Of a stretch of 64,000 nt of DNA, positions 1-12,153 are shown piece by piece. Both the position numbers and the translations under genes were made by a program. Location of the stretch: the NCBI GenBank assembly GCA_033060915.1, contig CM065392.1, positions 6,291,501-6,355,500 on the forward strand, read 5' to 3'. The notes beneath the pieces were generated by a model that searched no databases, was not told the DNA's origin, and saw only the letters and a program-made list of their open reading frames with translations. How positions within the stretch are numbered: the first letter of the stretch is position 1; each line of letters opens with the position of its first letter. The stretch comes from Euryodendron excelsum (taxonomy: Eukaryota > Streptophyta > Magnoliopsida > Ericales > Pentaphylacaceae).

Positions 1-2499
1 GATCTACTTGGCCTTGGGCGTTCTGGACAGGGCTACACCTTTGGCCTGCGCCTCCCCCTTTTCTGGGGCCCTGGGATGGACTGCTTCCTTAGCCTGGCCA
101 TCACCCCTCTCTGAGGGCTTGGAAGGGATTGCAGCCTTGGGCTAACTATCACCCCTCTTTGAGGGCTTGGAGAGGATGACAGCTTTAGGCTGGCCCTCAC
201 GCCTCTCCGAGGAGATGGGGGGAACTACAGGCTTGGGCTGGCCTTCACCGCCTTCTAGGCCTTTGGAAGAAGCTGCGACTTGGGTAGCCTGGGACTGGGC
301 ATCATCTTTGACTGCCCCCTCCTTGTCTTGCACCCTGCCCTTTGACGCCGCCTAGGAGACAGCATCATCTTCGTCCTCCGGCTCGACCATGGAAAGATTA
401 ATGCCAGGGTAAGCCCGGGCAACCAGAGTTTTGGCTTCCTCGAAGCCATCTAGGTAGATCTTGGCAAAGGCCATCTAGCACTCTGCCCCCTGCATGTATG
501 CCCGCTCCGCCGCCTTCTTTGCCTCCTTCAGCTCCGCAGGAAATGCTGCAATCTAGTCCTGGGTAACCTTCAGGGCAGCCTTCTCTGCTGTCAGCTTTTC
601 CCAGCAGGCCTCTTTCTGGCCCTTCTCCTTCTCGAGATCCACCCTCAGTCTCGCCTGCTCGTTCTCGAGCTCCTTCACCTTCTCCAAGGCAACGCTCAGC
701 TCGGCCCGGAGCTGGTCAGAGACCTTTGCCTCCTCGGCAAAGGACCTCTCAAAATTCGTTGACTGGGCGGCCAGCGTCACCACCCTAGCAGCAGCCTGAG
801 CAGGAAACAACACGACCAGGAAAACACTTAGCATTCTAAAACAATAGGGTAACGAAAATCAAAGTACCCAGCACAAGGCAATATTGCCATACCTTTAGCA
901 AGTCTTGGCAAGCCTCTTTCGCCAACGTCTGGGACGCCATCACACCTAACTTGCTGATGTCCATAGCAAGGATGGCGCTCTTCAACCTCCTCATCGCCTC
1001 GCCAGCACTCCCGAAAATCGAGGACGAGTCAGGCGCGTCCCCCCGAGGAAAGTAGGGGGCACGACAGGAGGCGGAGGTATGACTTTAACGGGGGAGTGTC
1101 GCCCCGCTGCGGAGCATCATCCTCCACAATTATCGCTTTCCCCCCTCTCCCTTCAGCCGAGGCTGGAGTAAAGGCCTTCTAACCAGACCCCAGTTTGAAC
1201 CTCTTGACTGGGGTTGGAGGGTCAGCCCCCATGTTCAGCTTCGCTCTCTTCAGGAAGCTCCGGTTTAGTGCCATCTCTTCCTCCTCGTCCTCAGGAACGT
1301 CTACCCCCTAATCTGTAAAAGCCACAGAGTATGGATGTCAGAGCTTGATAGACCACAGTTACCTACAAGATACCAAGTACTCACTCCTTGTTCGTTCTGC
1401 CCTTAGAGCGTAATCTATAGGCTCAGGGCCTAACAAGAACATACCCAAGTTTTTCACATTGACCAGGGCACAGGCGTCAGTAACGCCATGCTCGATAGCT
1501 CGATCTATCCTCCCCTTCAACTCCTCGCTTAACGTAGGGGCAGCCCGGGCTAAAAACAAACAACCTACATTAGTGCTCTACAGACCTACAAATCTAACGA
1601 GAAAATAAAGGCAAAGCACCGGGATTGGAGAGTGTGCCCTTCCTAGAAGGCCTCCCCCAACTGCGAGGAATTCGAGCGAACTTCTCATCCACTGGTTCCC
1701 AGGGCTGACTCTCCCAACCTTCGCCATATATAAAGAAGAACTTGTCCTTCCACCCTTTGTGGGACGAGGGCAAATCCTTCACTAATATCATGCCCTTATT
1801 CCTGGTGAAAAAGTACCACCACTCACTCTCGGGCTCTGACATCTTGTAGCAGTGTAGGAACTCACTCAACGTGAGGTTGTCCTTACCACTGCTACTCGCC
1901 TGCCACAAGACAGCCAGCCCTACCAAAATCCTCCACGCGTTCGGCATGAGCTGACCAAGTGCTAGCCCCAAAGTACCCAAAATCTCCCTGATGGGAGCAG
2001 GGATGGGGAATTTAAGTCCATTTGCCAAGGCGGCCTCATATACACAGAACTCCCCTGGCCGAGCAGAGTAGGCCCACTCCCCCTTCTTGGGAATCCTGTA
2101 ACGCAGTAAACAGGGCATATGATATTCCTTCCAAATCCTCCTCATCCTCTTCTCCGTCATCACGGAGGATACCCCCTTCGCCACGAAGTTGAACTCCCTT
2201 ACCCCCGCCACTACCATCGCCCCGGCTCTTGGGTCCATACTCCTTTCGGAGGCCCCAAATGGACTCACCGACTAACTGTTAGGGGCCCCACCCTTCACCC
2301 TCACCAGATCCTGAAAGGGGGTATTCTCAGAATCTGACGACTGCGCCCCTCTCTCATCCATCATCCCTATCACGTACCCCTTTCTCCTAAACTTGGCCAC
2401 CACCCCGGCCAGTTCTTCAACCTCCCACGACAATCGCCCTGGACAATCTACACCCCAAATCGCCCAACAATCTAGGGCCACAACGAAAACACTTACCAA
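1..2499 (-). pseudogene. Antisense extra ORF (gypsy-type 'putative transposon' domain protein) of a Ty3/gypsy element, decayed and intron-bearing
   Basis: Read right to left. The first open block (2499-1594) is one frame broken by a single TAG at 2272-2274. It has the Trp- and Gly-rich globular sequence of the plant 'putative gypsy type transposon' domain (PF04195-like, by recognition only), with stretches such as RIWKEYHMPCLLRYRIPK and SEWWYFFTRNKGM. The next block (about 1550-1383) continues the protein after an intron-like gap: the GT after SNPG near 1619 and a TTTGTTTTTAG acceptor near 1551. A GTGAGT donor follows at about 1383, and a further block (about 1307-1180) encodes VDVPEDEEEEMALNRSF. 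The block 834-553 is a Glu/Lys-rich coiled coil, and the C-terminal tail (about 255-50) is a Lys/Pro-rich 16-residue repeat. Several stops interrupt the 3' part, so it is not functional as it stands. Such antisense ORFs between pol and the 3' LTR are known in the Tat lineage of Ty3/gypsy elements. Assignment to that lineage is inference. Confidence 0.6.
52..255 (-). repeat. Tandem 48-bp coding repeat (four copies)
   Basis: The block ATCACCCCTCT and its variants recurs at 100, 148, 196 and 244, an exact 48-bp spacing. On the minus strand each unit encodes a 16-residue Lys/Pro/Ser-rich unit containing variants of SKPSxRGDGQ. It forms the C-terminal tail of the decayed antisense ORF. Copies differ by substitutions, and one carries a stop. 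Confidence 0.7.
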
Positions 2500-2867
2500 C
2501 CCAACAAGAATCTTCGCAGCGGTCGCGAATCCACACAGCCAGCAACAACGATGGAGAAAACCTCTAAAACGGTCTGAAAATCTGCAAGTATGGGAGCGTA
2601 AAAGCCAAAACTGCTATTGCCTAGGCTAAAACCCTCTTTTTCGAAATTAACGGATCAGATCGCACCACCCAGCCATGGATCCAACGGTTGGCAGTCCACG
2701 GGTCGCGTCACCCTTCGTCAACCAATCACCATGCGCCGCGTGGCCAAATGTCAATCGGCGTATTCAATCTTCGCCAACCTTATCATAAATGCGCCTACGA
2801 CGCTATAAATGCTTCACACCCCCACGAAGCGACACCTCCTAACCTAGAGATGCCATTTGGATCCCAC

Positions 2868-2977
2868 AGAGGAATGGAGGGCTACTGATGGGGACCGAGG
2901 AGCTGACCACAAATTTCCCTAACCACACCCCACGCTTGGGGTACTTAGAGGAATGGAGGGCTATTGATGGGGACCGA
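2868..2977 (+). repeat. Duplicated polypurine tract / LTR start
   Basis: A 31-base block holding a purine-rich tract (AGAGGAATGGAGGG) followed by TGATGGGGACCGA occurs at 2868-2898 and again at 2947-2977, with one difference, 79 bp apart. The arrangement polypurine tract then TG is what precedes a 3' LTR on the plus strand. The LTR boundary has therefore been tandemly duplicated. Confidence 0.6.
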
Positions 2978-3630
2978 CTAGGGACACCCTTAGCAGCCTG
3001 ACCAGGAGAAAGCACACACGGGCTGTCAGATTCAGCTAATGACGTATTGTGCATTACGATGGTCGAAGACCCAGCCCCAAACATGTTGTTATCTCAAAGG
3101 ACGCAGATGGGATCGAAAGAAGGAAAAGCACCACAACAGGAGGATCGACCCTGAGAGGTCCAGTTGGCCGGGGCCTGATCAGGAAGGTCATGACCGACTA
3201 GCCCCTAGCTGACTACGGCCGAGTGGGCCACGCCCGAGCAGATCCTGCAAGATGGGACCGGTCATTCGTCCCACCTCTCACGCTAGCGAAAGCCATCATG
3301 GACAACCCAATCATGCTAACGTGTTCCCGTCTCCAAGACTTCGCGTGTAGGAGGCAGTCACCTCACTTACCCTGACACACGCCTAAGGAAGCGCCACATC
3401 TTGAGGATTGAACAACCACTCCTCCCACTACCCAGCCACCAGTCAGGATCCCCAATGCCAGACTGCCACGTGGAAAGACAGCCGTCTCCCACCTTCCCCA
3501 TGCATGCAACGGCCCTCTAGGGCTATCAGGGTGCCTGCCAATATAAAAGAAAAGATCATTTTCTCCAAGAAGGTACACAAACAAAAAACCTTAGCCAAAA
3601 ATTCTGTTGATCTCCCCAGAAACCTAACTT
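2886..3630 (+). mobile_element. LTR of a Ty3/gypsy element (boundaries approximate)
   Basis: The start is set by a purine tract then TGATGGGG at 2886 (repeated at 2965). A TATAAAAG box lies at 3542-3549. The end is set by a primer-binding site TGGTATCAGAG at 3631-3641, complementary to initiator-Met tRNA. The terminal CA is not clear, so the right edge is uncertain by a few bases. The antisense ORF lies to the left, as expected inside a plus-strand element close to its 3' LTR. A primer-binding site directly after what looks like a 3' LTR is odd. It suggests a tandem (LTR-shared) array or a recombined element truncated near 3700. Confidence 0.5.
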
Positions 3631-3641
3631 TGGTATCAGAG
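3631..3641 (+). other. Primer-binding site (initiator-Met tRNA type)
   Basis: TGGTATCAGAG matches the usual complement of the initiator methionine tRNA 3' end. It sits just downstream of the LTR-like sequence. No recognisable gag follows. Confidence 0.5.
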
Positions 3642-3699
3642 TGCCCTTGACAGGCATCACATCGATGCCCTTCACTCTTTTTCTTTTTTAAATTATATT

Positions 3700-4523
3700 A
3701 GAGCTGATCGTTGCTGACCTAAGAACCAACTTACTGCATCATAAAAAGTTTTGAGATAAAGATCATTGAGGGATGTACAGATATCGATATAATAAAACGC
3801 ATCTTTTTTTAAAAATGTTCTACGTGTCATTACACCAAACGGCTGGTGTTTACTTTACCATTGGTCAGCGGCTAAGATCAATCTTCTTCGTCTCCGCACT
3901 TCCAACATCCGCTTAAAAGTGTCAGAATTAATTGGCCCCGCCACCTCATCGACTCTTTCCTCTCCATCTCTTCCTTTCTCTCTCTGGGTCGGTGAAACAA
4001 TAAATACTGTTAAAACAGACCCAAAACAACCCCTCGCCTGCCGAATTACTCAGCTCTCTCTCTAGAAAACAGCTTCACAAACCACCACCAAATCACCCTC
4101 AGGTGCTGCCATGTTGTATGGGTAATACTATATAAATAAAAAAAATTTAAAATAAATTTATCATTAAAATAATATAATTAAATGTAAATCATTTTCTTAT
4201 GTCGTAACCGTTGAAGGCTACCGACCAGGGTGAAGTTCTTTTCCCGCACTGGTTTTCACATCTTTCACCATACTCTCCCCCTCTCCATATCTTTCTTACA
4301 TCCATCATTTTCCATTCCTGTAAAATAATTTGATAACAAAATTTTGCCAAACACTGGCAATCGGCAAGTCTGCCTACATTTGGATCCTTCCTTGCTATCC
4401 AATTGAGACCAACGAAAATCCGGAGAAAATTTTCCCATTTACTTTTCAGACATATAAAGAAATCATGTTTCATGTTTAAAATTGGAAAGGACTTTAATTC
4501 TATGGGTCATTTTATTTTTATTT
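3700..4523. other. Intergenic, nothing recognised
   Basis: AT-rich DNA with no convincing coding frame. It holds a CT-rich stretch near 3950-4070. Short open frames have no recognisable similarity. Confidence 0.4.
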
Positions 4524-4697
4524 GGAGTAAATATATTTTACCCCTTATAGTTTAAGTAAAAATCAGAGGACCCCTTGTTATTTAAAAATGAATACATAAC
4601 CTCTTTGTAGTTTGAATTTAATGTTGAAATATTTGGTGTAAACACCAACTTTGAGCCATTGTTAAGGTGGGACCCACATGTCCGTTTTAGTGGGTCC

Positions 4698-4743
<46 letters not shown>

Positions 4744-6417
4744 TACTTGCTCAAATCCATGGAGGTTTGAATGAGATAATGGTCTCCAAAGTAGGTACCA
4801 TGAGTATGGTTTATGGGTGGAACTAAAGGCTTGTCCCACATTGATTTTCTATGGGAAAAGTGATGGGCATATAAAGGCTAATTTTAAAGATAGGTTTGGG
4901 CCCCAAGGGGCACCCCACTTTTGTGAAAGGGGGAGGACCTATGCAACCCATGGGTTGACCCAATAAACCACGCCGCCGCCGCCGCCCGCCCGTCCGTCCG
5001 GCCGGCTCGGCTTGGGTGCGGGTGCGATTAAATTAATTAATATTAAATTAGCTTGGGTCGATTTAATATTTTTGGACGCGGGTTAAACCATATTAGAGTG
5101 AACCGGGTTGAACCGAACCGGTTCAGAATTTAAATTCCAACGGTTGCGTCCTTTCCTAAGGGTGCGTTTGGCTGGCACCGTTTCGAAGGGGTGCGATTCT
5201 TTCTATATATAGAAAGAATCCCCCTCCGAACAGAAGGGCGTCTTATATAGAGTTTTTTCGTCTCTCTCTCTCTTTCTCGGCCTCCGACGACGTGCCAAGA
5301 CTCCGGCGGATTTCAGCGGTGAATCTCCGGCGACGTACTGTCCAGATTCCGACGACTGTTCCCAGACAGAATCTGACTGTTCAATCCGACATTTCTCGTG
5401 TTCGTTTCTGCCTTAGAAATTCGTATCGAATTTCTATCCAGGTTTCATCCGGTTAATTTCTTATTTTACTGATCGTGATTTTATATATTTTATGTGATGA
5501 ATTTCAGTGGAAATTCTATCACTTTCTTCTGTGTTTTGTAGTTAATTTCAGTGTTGAAATTCTACAGAATGACTGCGGTTTTTTCTGTGTAGAAAATGCA
5601 GTGTATTCAATTTCATATCATGTTGATTTTATCAGAAACGTTGTAGGTTTCTGTGTGGAATTAAACGTCATAATTCTGTGTAGAATTAGACAGAAATTCC
5701 TCTTTGTTTTATATCATACATGATGCATACATTCCATACATTGAGAGAGTAAAATCAAAAGGTTGATTCGCTGAATCTTGATTATTGTAGTGCTACTTAT
5801 TCAAGATTGTGATCATTTTATCCTGGAGATAGACGTCCGTTCATCCCATGAGCACCTGTGTGGGGGACGAATCTGTCTTAAGCCAAGAGTGTTTAACACT
5901 CGACTTGATCTCCCATGCATCGCATATTTTTTATTATTTCATTATATAAGACTTGTTGAATCTATAATATTACATTATTTCACACACGTTATTCAATGAT
6001 GTTGATTTCACCTTATGATGATTACATGACATTAATATTACTATGTTTCATTTCATTTTATTGTGACTACAGATTATATGGAAAATTTTATACAACACAG
6101 TTAGTATTTACCCAACATTTAATTGTAAAATAGATTAAAACCGTTAAATTTAAAGTCGATTCTGTCAACGAAGTATTTTGGTCATTTAATCTCTCTAAAA
6201 TGAAATGTCAAAAAGACAATTTTACTCTTTTATAACAAATAAAGAATTGCCATTCACTGAGGTATTTTTGTTATTTCACTAAATTTTTAATATTTTTATT
6301 TATTATGTAAATAAGTTTAAATCAAAAAAGAGTTATGTGTTCGTTATTTAAATTATAAAAAAGTTGATCATCTAATTTTCGTACAAACTACAAGGAATAA
6401 ATTATAATATTTAAAGC
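4524..6417. mobile_element. MITE M1 (terminal-inverted-repeat element), split by a solo LTR
   Basis: The left end (from GGAGTAAATATATTTTACCC) and the reverse complement of the right end (about 6320-6417) align over roughly 90 bases, including the CCTTRTAGTTT block and a later CATAACYTCTT block. Removing the solo LTR and one TSD leaves about 393 bp. That remainder matches the 395-bp element at 48648-49042 along its length, for example the shared pattern ATTTTKGTCATTT. Superfamily not assigned and flanking TSD not clear. Confidence 0.65.
4622..6117 (+). mobile_element. Solo LTR S1 (1496 bp) with 5-bp TSD TTTAA
   Basis: It begins TGTTGAAATATTTGG and ends TTTACCCAACA (TGTTG...CAACA). The 5 bases before it (4617-4621) and after it (6118-6122) are both TTTAA. 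A TATA-like CTATATATAG lies near 5202 and another TTATATAG near 5233, so it reads in the plus direction. No internal retrotransposon region is present, so it is a solo LTR left by LTR-LTR recombination. Copia or gypsy origin cannot be decided, although the TGTTG...CAACA ends favour copia. Confidence 0.85.
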
Positions 6418-6423
6418 ATATTA

Positions 6424-9235
6424 TAGAGTGCTTTAAATATAATTATCATACATTTTCCATGAAAACAATAAATTAAATGAAAATAATTACTTTGTCAGGA
6501 ATTTTTACTCTTGATAAATACAACTAGATGGTGAGGGACATCATGCTTAATTTTTTGGTTCAGCTACCTGAAATAATGGAAATTCTTCTCATTTAACTCT
6601 ATAAAACGGATTGAAATCGTAAGTTACTGCTGATCAAACTAAAATTATTCCTCTTCAGCAATCAAATAATCTTTGTTGTACCAGGTCTACGAGAAACATG
6701 TTGGACAATCAATGATGGGACTGTAAAGAGGATAGGAGAGCATTAAATGCTTTTACATTTTTTTTGGTAACGTCCCCACGTATGTATGTATATAAACAAC
6801 ACAACGGAAAAGGGACAAAATTCCTTTTTTCTGATCATTTCCGAGCACCAAGAAGTGTACTTTTTCAACAGCATCTAAAACTCATATTCAGAAAATTTTG
6901 AGTGCCCTTAGACCGTATCCTTATCCATACTTTCACATGAGTTAAGCAAAGGGTTCATTTCTATATAAGAGTAGAGCAAGAATTATGTGATACTTTAAGC
7001 ATATTAAATAATTAGTAAGTAAGTATGAAGAAAAAAGATGCTAACTCACACTATTTTAATTTGTATGTTTTGTACTACTAGAACCCACTACAAATGTTGT
7101 GTTTGAATGACGGATTTGGTAAAAAAAAAATGATAGAAAAAAGATATAAAATTACATTGTATATTTGATTGTTAAAAAAAGTAGATGATAAAAGAACATA
7201 AAAATGAAATAAGTAAGAATTTGAAATATCTTATTTTATTCTCATTTTCTTTTTATTTTTATTTGATAAATTTAGGTTCCAAACATAACATAAATGTATT
7301 CGGGTTCAAATTTTGTTTGGGAGTGCTATAAGCATGAGTTAAGCTTAGTATATATATCAATGGCAAACACCATCTTCTTGCTTTGAAACAATATATCAAC
7401 AATCATGGAAACCCACCCCAAATTTATGAAAGGAAATAACTGTATTGAATATCAACAAAAAAAAAAATCATGTAGCATATTCCCACCAATTCAAACTCAT
7501 TGTTAGGTCCAAAATTAAGCTCTCTCATATGCATGTTCCTCTTGTTTATATGTGATTGCGCCATATATCATTGATGAAGTGCATAATTAATATTTGACTG
7601 CTTGTGCTTCATGCATGTCTTCAAAATGTGGCCAACAAACAGTCAAACGTCTCTTTGCTAGACAAATAGGGCAAAACGACATATACAGCCCTAAAGTTTA
7701 TGATATCGGAGGCTATGCCAACCCTAATAAGGGTATTACCCATTAGACTCGAAAATTATTGGTTCTCTTTAGTCTACAACGTCCCAAAACAACATACATT
7801 TCTCTTCAAAGGCATCTTCAAATTGAAAACTGGTATTGAAGTGATATACTTACAGAAGAAACTTTCTAGAAATGATACAAAGGACTAGCTCATGAAAGTA
7901 AAAGGTCTGAGAAAGAGGTTCTTTTTCATTTAGAACTAAAGACTATTGGGTATGGTCATGTTCATAGCTTTATTTTCTTAATTGATGTCATATTTTCAAC
8001 TACAATTTCAACCTTGTGGTGTCATGAGAAGTGTGGACACTACTTTTGATCTTTTCGGACCCTTAACTTTCGGCACCTTGACTGGAGACAAATTGCCTTT
8101 AATGAGGGACATTACTTTAAGTTAAAAAAATATTTTTATGCACGCATTGGTCCAAATTTGACTTCAACCAAACGAATAGGGGTTGAACTAGCAGGAAACA
8201 TATGGAGAATATATATATTTTTGAATAACATATTTATATATAGCCCTCCCTCTTATATTATGGGCACAATTCTCCCTCCCTTCCATGAATAGTTGATCTA
8301 AGAGAGGAGGTTATGAATTAAACATCTCTTATATGTACAACAAAGGAGAGTTAAGTTCACTTTTATGTGACGAATGCATTTTATGTCTATGTAATAAAGG
8401 CCGGACAGATATGTAAATGTCCATCTCATATGGTATCTCACACACGGCAACTTAGGTTTCATTTTCAACATGTCTAGTTAAACGAACCTAGTAGAATTGT
8501 ATTTAGGTCTTATATATATGTAAATAATTTTTTTTTATTTGCTCTTGGGTTGCTATTAAAAAAAATACCTGTAAATAAATTGATAAGATAAAAAAATGCC
8601 AAGTAGTTGTTTGAACGTGGTTATTTAAAGGAATTATATCAAGTTGTTGCACATCCCCCCTATGAATAAAAGACATGAGTTGTTACACATCCTCCCTATG
8701 TATGTAATATTTTATATTTTTTCAAATATGTTGAATCACCTAAAATTAAAAATGGTAAATGTTTTGAGTCATCAATGCTACACAATAATTTAAAGTTCTC
8801 AAAATTTTTTTTTTAATTTTCATGTATAGCATGGGTTTACTGCTAATAGTGAAAACACCACATTTAAGGATAATTACTTATATTTAAAAACTATTTAAAT
8901 TTCAAATTTTGAATTAGTGAAAATACAAAGTGTGTAGGTTGAAAATTAGATAGAAACAGTGGAGATTTAGATTAACATAGCATAAGAGCTTAAATTTAAG
9001 GACATCACAATAAAATCTAATGAAATTATGACACCTCACAAGTGTACAATATTTGAAAAATACAATGATATTGTGAGCAATCAGCATTACACACAACAAA
9101 AAATAATCATAATAAAGTTCGTTAGATTTAAACTTCAAAATTAAATATAAAAACAATAGCACAAGGACAAGTTTTTTTTTCCATATTTTATAACTTTAAA
9201 TTTATGAGAAAAAAGAGCTAGAAGTTTTAAGTTTA
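6424..9235. other. Intergenic DNA, no gene recognised
   Basis: AT-rich with many homopolymers. Apart from a small MITE-like inverted repeat at about 7096-7285 I see nothing I can name. No frame shows a conserved protein. Confidence 0.4.
7096..7285. mobile_element. Possible small MITE
   Basis: The ends read as GTTGTGTTTGAATGAC and, in reverse complement, TTATGTTTGGAACC, around an A/T-rich core of about 190 bp. The similarity is short and no TSD is clear. Confidence 0.3.
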
Positions 9236-9240
9236 AAGAC

Positions 9241-11392
9241 TACAATGCCTGTTAAACTTGAATAGTAAAATGTGCTCATATTGTGTTTATACTTTTTTAA
9301 TTTTAGATTGTTGTGTTTATATTTTTAATTTTAGGCCATGGGCCTTATGGAAGGGACCCATAGTATAAAATGCTAAGTAAGGGTAAGTTATGCGATTCTT
9401 AGAATCATGCCACTAGTCCAAAATGGGGGAGTTGTGTGCTATATTTCAAAAAATGTAAGATTGGGACACATGTCCATTTCTCCTACATTCTTTCAAGCAT
9501 CCTTATCTTATAGGACACTTGTCATCATATCCAAAATGTCTTAAAAAAAATCTATTTTCTTGAACCTTTAGATTCATGCCACTTGTCCTAAGCTAATCAA
9601 ACCCTAATTCCTTCTGCAAGATCCATCCAATTCTTCCCAATTGGCCATTTCTCATTATATGATGTATATAAATATTTTGTATCTCAAGACCAAGACTCCT
9701 CTTTAACTTTTTGTTACTCCTCACATTTGTTTTCAAACTCTTTCAAAGTCTCAAGCTCTTGGAAGAACAATAAAGTCTAGCAAGCCATCTTTCAATTCCT
9801 TCAAGCTTGTTCTAAGATCTATCTTCAAGGTAATCACTCTTACAACTATCTTGATTCCATGTAAAACTGAGCTCATATAAATTCTTTACTTTTATAAATC
9901 TTGTGTGGCTTCTTGTGTGGGTAGTGGCCTAGGGCTACACTACCATTTGAAAAGTAGAAAAAAAGAACTTGCAAACCAATTTTCATTTAAAACAGATTTT
10001 TGGACAGATTTGTACTGACTCAGTAAAATGACTATAACTCACTCGTTACAAGTCCGTTTTAAGCCCACGAATATCAAAATGACCATATCAAAAAGTTCTA
10101 CAACTCAGTGGGGAAAGATTTCACAAAAGGGCTCATTTTCAAGGTCTAAATGGTCAAAACCAAACCTTTTTTCCATGAGGATTTCAGGAAAAAAAAAAAA
10201 TGAAAGAAGTAGAAATCTTGAGCAATTTTGTTGAAACTTGAGCTAAAAGCTATGTTATTCTTGGATATTTATTGCAGCTCCTTTAATTTCATTAACTCGA
10301 AGCTTTTTCGTTGACAGCGCACAATTATTTTCAGGTAGGGGTTTTACTTGTTAGAATTGCTAGTAATTTTTACGATAATTTTGTGAAACTCAAGTCAAGT
10401 TGGTGGATTGCTCTCAAAACTTATATATATATATATATATATATATATCATATGATTAGAAATTCTCTTATATGGGCTGATTTTGATAATCTAAGACATC
10501 GATTGTGTTATTCTCTAGCATTAGTATATCATGATTTAACTAGGCACATGCATAACTTTTGAACCAGTTGATACTTTAAACTGTGAGACATTGAATTCAA
10601 TGACTATATGATACTTTATAAATGGAGGATATTCATTGGGGAAGAATAAATGGGTTATGAAAATTAATCGGAACGGCCTAATTTCCCAGACATGATATAA
10701 GTGAGATGATATAAAGAAGGGACGATCTGCCAGTGGTTCTCGTCATATGATTCGTACTCTGGTTTCGACCATCTATGCTTAGTATTGTTTTTCTACTTCC
10801 AGGTGTGCAAGAAGGAAGGCTAGGGACTTCCGAGAGTTAAGGAAGAAAGGCATAGGGTTATTGTTGGAGTAAGGGTGGCATTATTGGATTATAATAAAAT
10901 TGGATGTGTTTTCAAGAAACGTAAATCCTCAGTTGTTATTAAAACTCATGCATCTCATATTATTCAAATCATTGATTTATTTAAACATATACTGATTTTG
11001 CCTACTGTGTCATGTATTATAGAACTGTTCTAAAATCCACACATCATACATAGCTTTTATTGTATTCGGTATGGATTAGTTTTCTACTGGACTTCGCAGC
11101 TCACCCCGTTTTATGGGAAAAACATTCTAGGTGATTCAGTGATAAACATGAATCCATGAATTGTGTTAGAAGATACTAAGAGGGAAAGAAGATTATGTTT
11201 TGTATCATGTTTTGTAATATATGTTAGTGATGATGTATTTTGTATTTGTACCAGTGAAGTACTCAGACCTATTTCATGTAGTCCTTTTAGTAATGCAAGA
11301 GTATGATGGATCAATGCTATTATATTTTCATTTTATTTTATATACCTTTCACATGCTGATTCTCCCAAGGTAGGATGAGTCTAGGTGTGACA
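9241..11392 (+). repeat. Left (5') LTR of element A
   Basis: The left LTR starts TACAATGCCTGTTAAAC, where the right copy starts TGTAACGCCTGTTAAAC. The canonical TG has therefore mutated here, in part by C-to-T and G-to-A changes. It ends GGTGTGACA just before the primer-binding site. It has a (TA)n microsatellite at about 10423-10449 that is nearly absent from the other copy. The two LTRs differ by scattered substitutions and small indels, so the insertion is not recent. Confidence 0.85.
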
Positions 11393-11395
11393 AAT

Positions 11396-11407
11396 TGGTA
11401 TCAGAGC
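11396..11407 (+). other. Primer-binding site of element A
   Basis: TGGTATCAGAGC, complementary to the initiator-Met tRNA 3' end. It lies 3 bases after the left LTR terminal CA (11391-11392). Confidence 0.85.
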
Positions 11408-11569
11408 GCGATTTTAGGTCTCACATGGGATTATGGGAATAGAGAAGCACACCTAAATGATATACGTTGACTTGTCACCTTAGATATGTGGATAATAGGG
11501 CTTGCACACGTTTGTTTTCATTTGTTTGCATAGTAGTGATTAGAAAATTCTTCTTTATGTGCAGACGTT

Positions 11570-12046
11570 ATGGATTCACGTTCATGGGATTGATGGTTTG
11601 ATGTTCGTACTCATATTCTGGGTGATGTGGAGCAAGAGACTATTAGACTAGTGGATCAGCAGGTGTGTCATCGCCTGAGGGAGATGGTCTAGTATGTTCG
11701 TTGGTTGAGGGGTTACAACAGCAGAGTGGCATGGGATATCTATGTGGTGCATCGAGCTCATACGCTTTAGAGAGAGATGCAGGAGATACTGCGTATCACA
11801 GAGGATCATGAGGCTTATGCAGAGTTTCTCTCTAAGATGATGATAGATGGTGAGATTTCTGAGTATGACCTTGGGGTGGGAGAGCCAGAGCATGACCCAG
11901 TTCCGGTGCTAGTGGAGCCAGTACCAGTTGTGCTTATACCAATCACAGAGGCGGACCCAGTGCCTATTATAGAGATAGACCATGTGCCAGTGACAGAGGG
12001 AGTCCCAAAGCCTAAGATGGAGGGGGATCCAGATGAGGAGGATTGA
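11570..12046 (+). pseudogene. gag-position ORF of element A, with three in-frame stops
   Basis: One frame runs from the ATG at 11570 (MDSRSWD, then a stop) to the TGA ending at 12046, broken by three stops (one TGA, two TAG). The last part, from 11777, is open for 89 codons. The middle (YVRWLRGYNSRVAWDIYVVHRAHT) looks like a compact alpha-helical region. The C-terminal part is a Pro/Val/Asp/Glu-rich tract with repeated DPVP and EPVP units. It has the position expected of gag, right after the primer-binding site, but I do not recognise a Gag domain or zinc knuckle. The coding sequence ends near 12046 and the element is interrupted at 12154. Confidence 0.5.
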
Positions 12047-12153
12047 GAGGAGAGGTCAGAGGATTCGACTGCGACTTCTAAATATAGACCCTTTATGTTA
12101 GCTTTATGGGGACCAACAATCGACGTTCGACTCGGTTGGTCTTACGGGGGACT

